Assembly (NCBI GenBank): GCA_902767005.1
Contig: CACXFY010000027.1
Span: 1 to 5,831, forward strand
Source: an uncultured Erysipelotrichaceae bacterium
GTDB lineage: Bacteria > Bacillota_I > Bacilli_A > RF39 > UBA660
Direction of reading: 5' to 3'
Length of the DNA: 5,831 bases
A program made the position numbers and the translations under genes. Shown here piece by piece: positions 4,881 through 5,831 of the stretch; positions within the stretch are counted from its first letter, which is position 1; every line of letters starts with the position of its first letter. The notes below the pieces were generated by a model. That model had not been told where the DNA came from. It made no database searches and worked only from the letters and a program-made list of their open reading frames with translations.

Positions 4881-5789
4881 ATGAAAATATTGTGTTTAGG
4901 ACATGTAACATATGATACAACAATTCCAGTAGATGGGTTTCCAGAAGAAAATGAAAAATATCATATCAATAATAAAATAGAATGTGGTGGTGGACCGGCA
5001 TCAAATGCTGGTTATCTTCTAAGTAAATGGGGAGAAGAAGTATACGTTGCAGGTGTAGTTGGTAATGATTATCAAGGACTAGCAACTAAAGAAGAATTTG
5101 AAAGAATTGGAGCTAATACTAAGTATTTAGAAATAAATAATGAAGTGGGTACTGATAGTAGTTATATAATTGCTAATACTCAAAATGGTTCAAGAACAAT
5201 CTTAACATCTATAGCAGGTAGAAAAGAGCATCCCTTAACATTAGAAATAAATGATAAGTTTGATTATATAGTCTTAGATGGGGATGAAGCGGCAACAGCT
5301 AAAAAAGTCATAGAAAATAATGAAAATGCTGTAAGTATATTAGATGCTGGTAACTTGCGAGAAGGAACTGTTGAGCTATCATATTTAGTTGATTATTTAG
5401 TATGTTCTCATGACTATGCTGAAGATTATACTAATATGAAAATGGATTATGATGATATTGAATCAATCATAAGAATATATGAAAAAATGAAAGAAAGTTA
5501 TACAAATAAAATAATTATTACTTTAGAATCACGTGGTTGTTTTGTAGAATTAGATGGAGAATATAAAATAATACCAAGTATTAAAATTAATCCAGTTGAT
5601 TCTACTGGAGCAGGAGACATTTTCCATGGAGCATTTGCCTACTTTTTAGCAAATGGTTATCCATTAGATAGAGTTTTACGTTTAGCTAATATAACAGGAG
5701 CATTATCAGTAGAAAAACTAGGAAGTCGTTATAGTATGGCAGAATTAAATGATGTTCTAGAGAGAGATAAAAGAGAAGAAAATGCTTGA
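4881..5789 (+). CDS. PfkB-family carbohydrate kinase (ribokinase-like)
   Basis: This 302-residue soluble cytosolic kinase transfers the ATP gamma-phosphate to a sugar or nucleoside hydroxyl. It has the two PfkB signatures. The N-terminal C-G-G-G-P-A-S-N-A-G (35-44) belongs to the substrate-binding side. The C-terminal D-S-T-G-A-G-D-I-F-H-G-A (240-251) holds the anion hole and the catalytic Asp246. D12 in Y-D-T-T and the following P-V-D-G-F-P-E-E-N-E-K-Y are typical substrate-lid features. Length is normal for the family and the ORF is intact. The GGGPASN form recalls sulfofructose-kinase- and ribokinase-like branches, but the sequence alone does not settle the substrate, and no transporter or sugar isomerase is next to it. 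AGGTGAT ends 3 bases before the ATG. The stop overlaps the start of a Smr-domain gene by 8 bases, so the two are probably cotranscribed. Confidence 0.9.
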   Translation: MKILCLGHVTYDTTIPVDGFPEENEKYHINNKIECGGGPASNAGYLLSKWGEEVYVAGVVGNDYQGLATKEEFERIGANTKYLEINNEVGTDSSYIIANTQNGSRTILTSIAGRKEHPLTLEINDKFDYIVLDGDEAATAKKVIENNENAVSILDAGNLREGTVELSYLVDYLVCSHDYAEDYTNMKMDYDDIESIIRIYEKMKESYTNKIIITLESRGCFVELDGEYKIIPSIKINPVDSTGAGDIFHGAFAYFLANGYPLDRVLRLANITGALSVEKLGSRYSMAELNDVLERDKREENA

Positions 5790-5831
5790 TTTATATCATA
5801 ATTTACCACATCTAGACTTACATGGTTATGA
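5782..5831 (+). CDS. Smr-domain protein, N-terminal fragment (runs off the window)
   Basis: An ATG inside the last codons of the kinase opens a frame to the window end. It gives 16 full codons: M-L-D-L-Y-H-N-L-P-H-L-D-L-H-G-Y. The L-D-L-H-G string is the conserved N-terminal motif of Smr domains (the MutS2 C-terminal type), which in characterised members nick or bind nucleic acids, often at branched DNA or on ribosome-associated RNA. Its place ~11 residues from the start suggests a short stand-alone Smr protein rather than full MutS2. A weak purine-rich site (AGAGAAG, 5772-5778) and the 8-base overlap suggest translation coupled to the kinase. With so few residues visible, this is a motif-based call. 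Confidence 0.65.
   Translation, partial: MLDLYHNLPHLDLHGY

Noticed and set aside
1..5831. tRNA, rRNA, CRISPR array, insertion sequence or phage attachment site
   Set aside because: No spaced repeats, transposase reading frame, terminal inverted repeats or cloverleaf-like sequence was seen. Coding genes fill nearly all of the window.

Overview
The window is a very AT-rich, densely packed stretch of a Gram-positive-type bacterium. The ribosome binding sites match parts of the canonical string TAAGGAGGTGAT. TGA is a genuine stop for two genes (2768-2770 and 5787-5789) and tryptophan is TGG, so the standard bacterial code applies and Mycoplasma-type code 4 does not. Together with the gene content (ABC-2 exporter, WXG100-type protein, GT2 enzymes), this points to a low-GC member of the Bacillota, perhaps an uncultured gut Bacilli or Erysipelotrichia-like lineage. 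The lineage guess is inference.

Layout. (1) 1-1076, plus strand: the 3' end of an ABC transporter ATPase, overlapping its ABC-2-type membrane partner, closed by a perfect-palindrome terminator at 1081-1105. (2) 1140-3620, plus strand: a three-gene unit with a promoter overlapping that terminator. It encodes an integral-membrane methyltransferase of the isoprenylcysteine carboxyl methyltransferase (ICMT) fold and two tandem paralogous family-2 glycosyltransferases. It ends in a compact terminator at 3611-3637 that also serves the convergent gene. (3) 3636-4745, minus strand: a stand-alone gene whose protein has an N-terminal WXG100-like helical hairpin (F-M-G in place of W-x-G, then a YxxxD motif) joined by a Ser/Thr-rich linker to a phosphodiester glycosidase (NAGPA/DUF2233-type) domain. 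(4) 4746-4880: a 135-bp divergent promoter region. (5) 4881-5831, plus strand: a PfkB-family sugar kinase overlapping the first codons of a Smr-domain protein that runs off the window.

How they may work together. The ATPase and permease form one exporter. The methyltransferase and two glycosyltransferases look like a small envelope- or glycan-modification unit. The WXG100-phosphodiester glycosidase fusion is the most notable object. It has no signal peptide, but its N-terminus is of the kind recognised by type VII secretion (T7SS), so it is a candidate secreted enzyme acting on phosphodiester-linked sugars such as teichoic-acid-like or capsular polymers. No T7SS machinery or obvious immunity gene lies within the window, so export and target are hypotheses.
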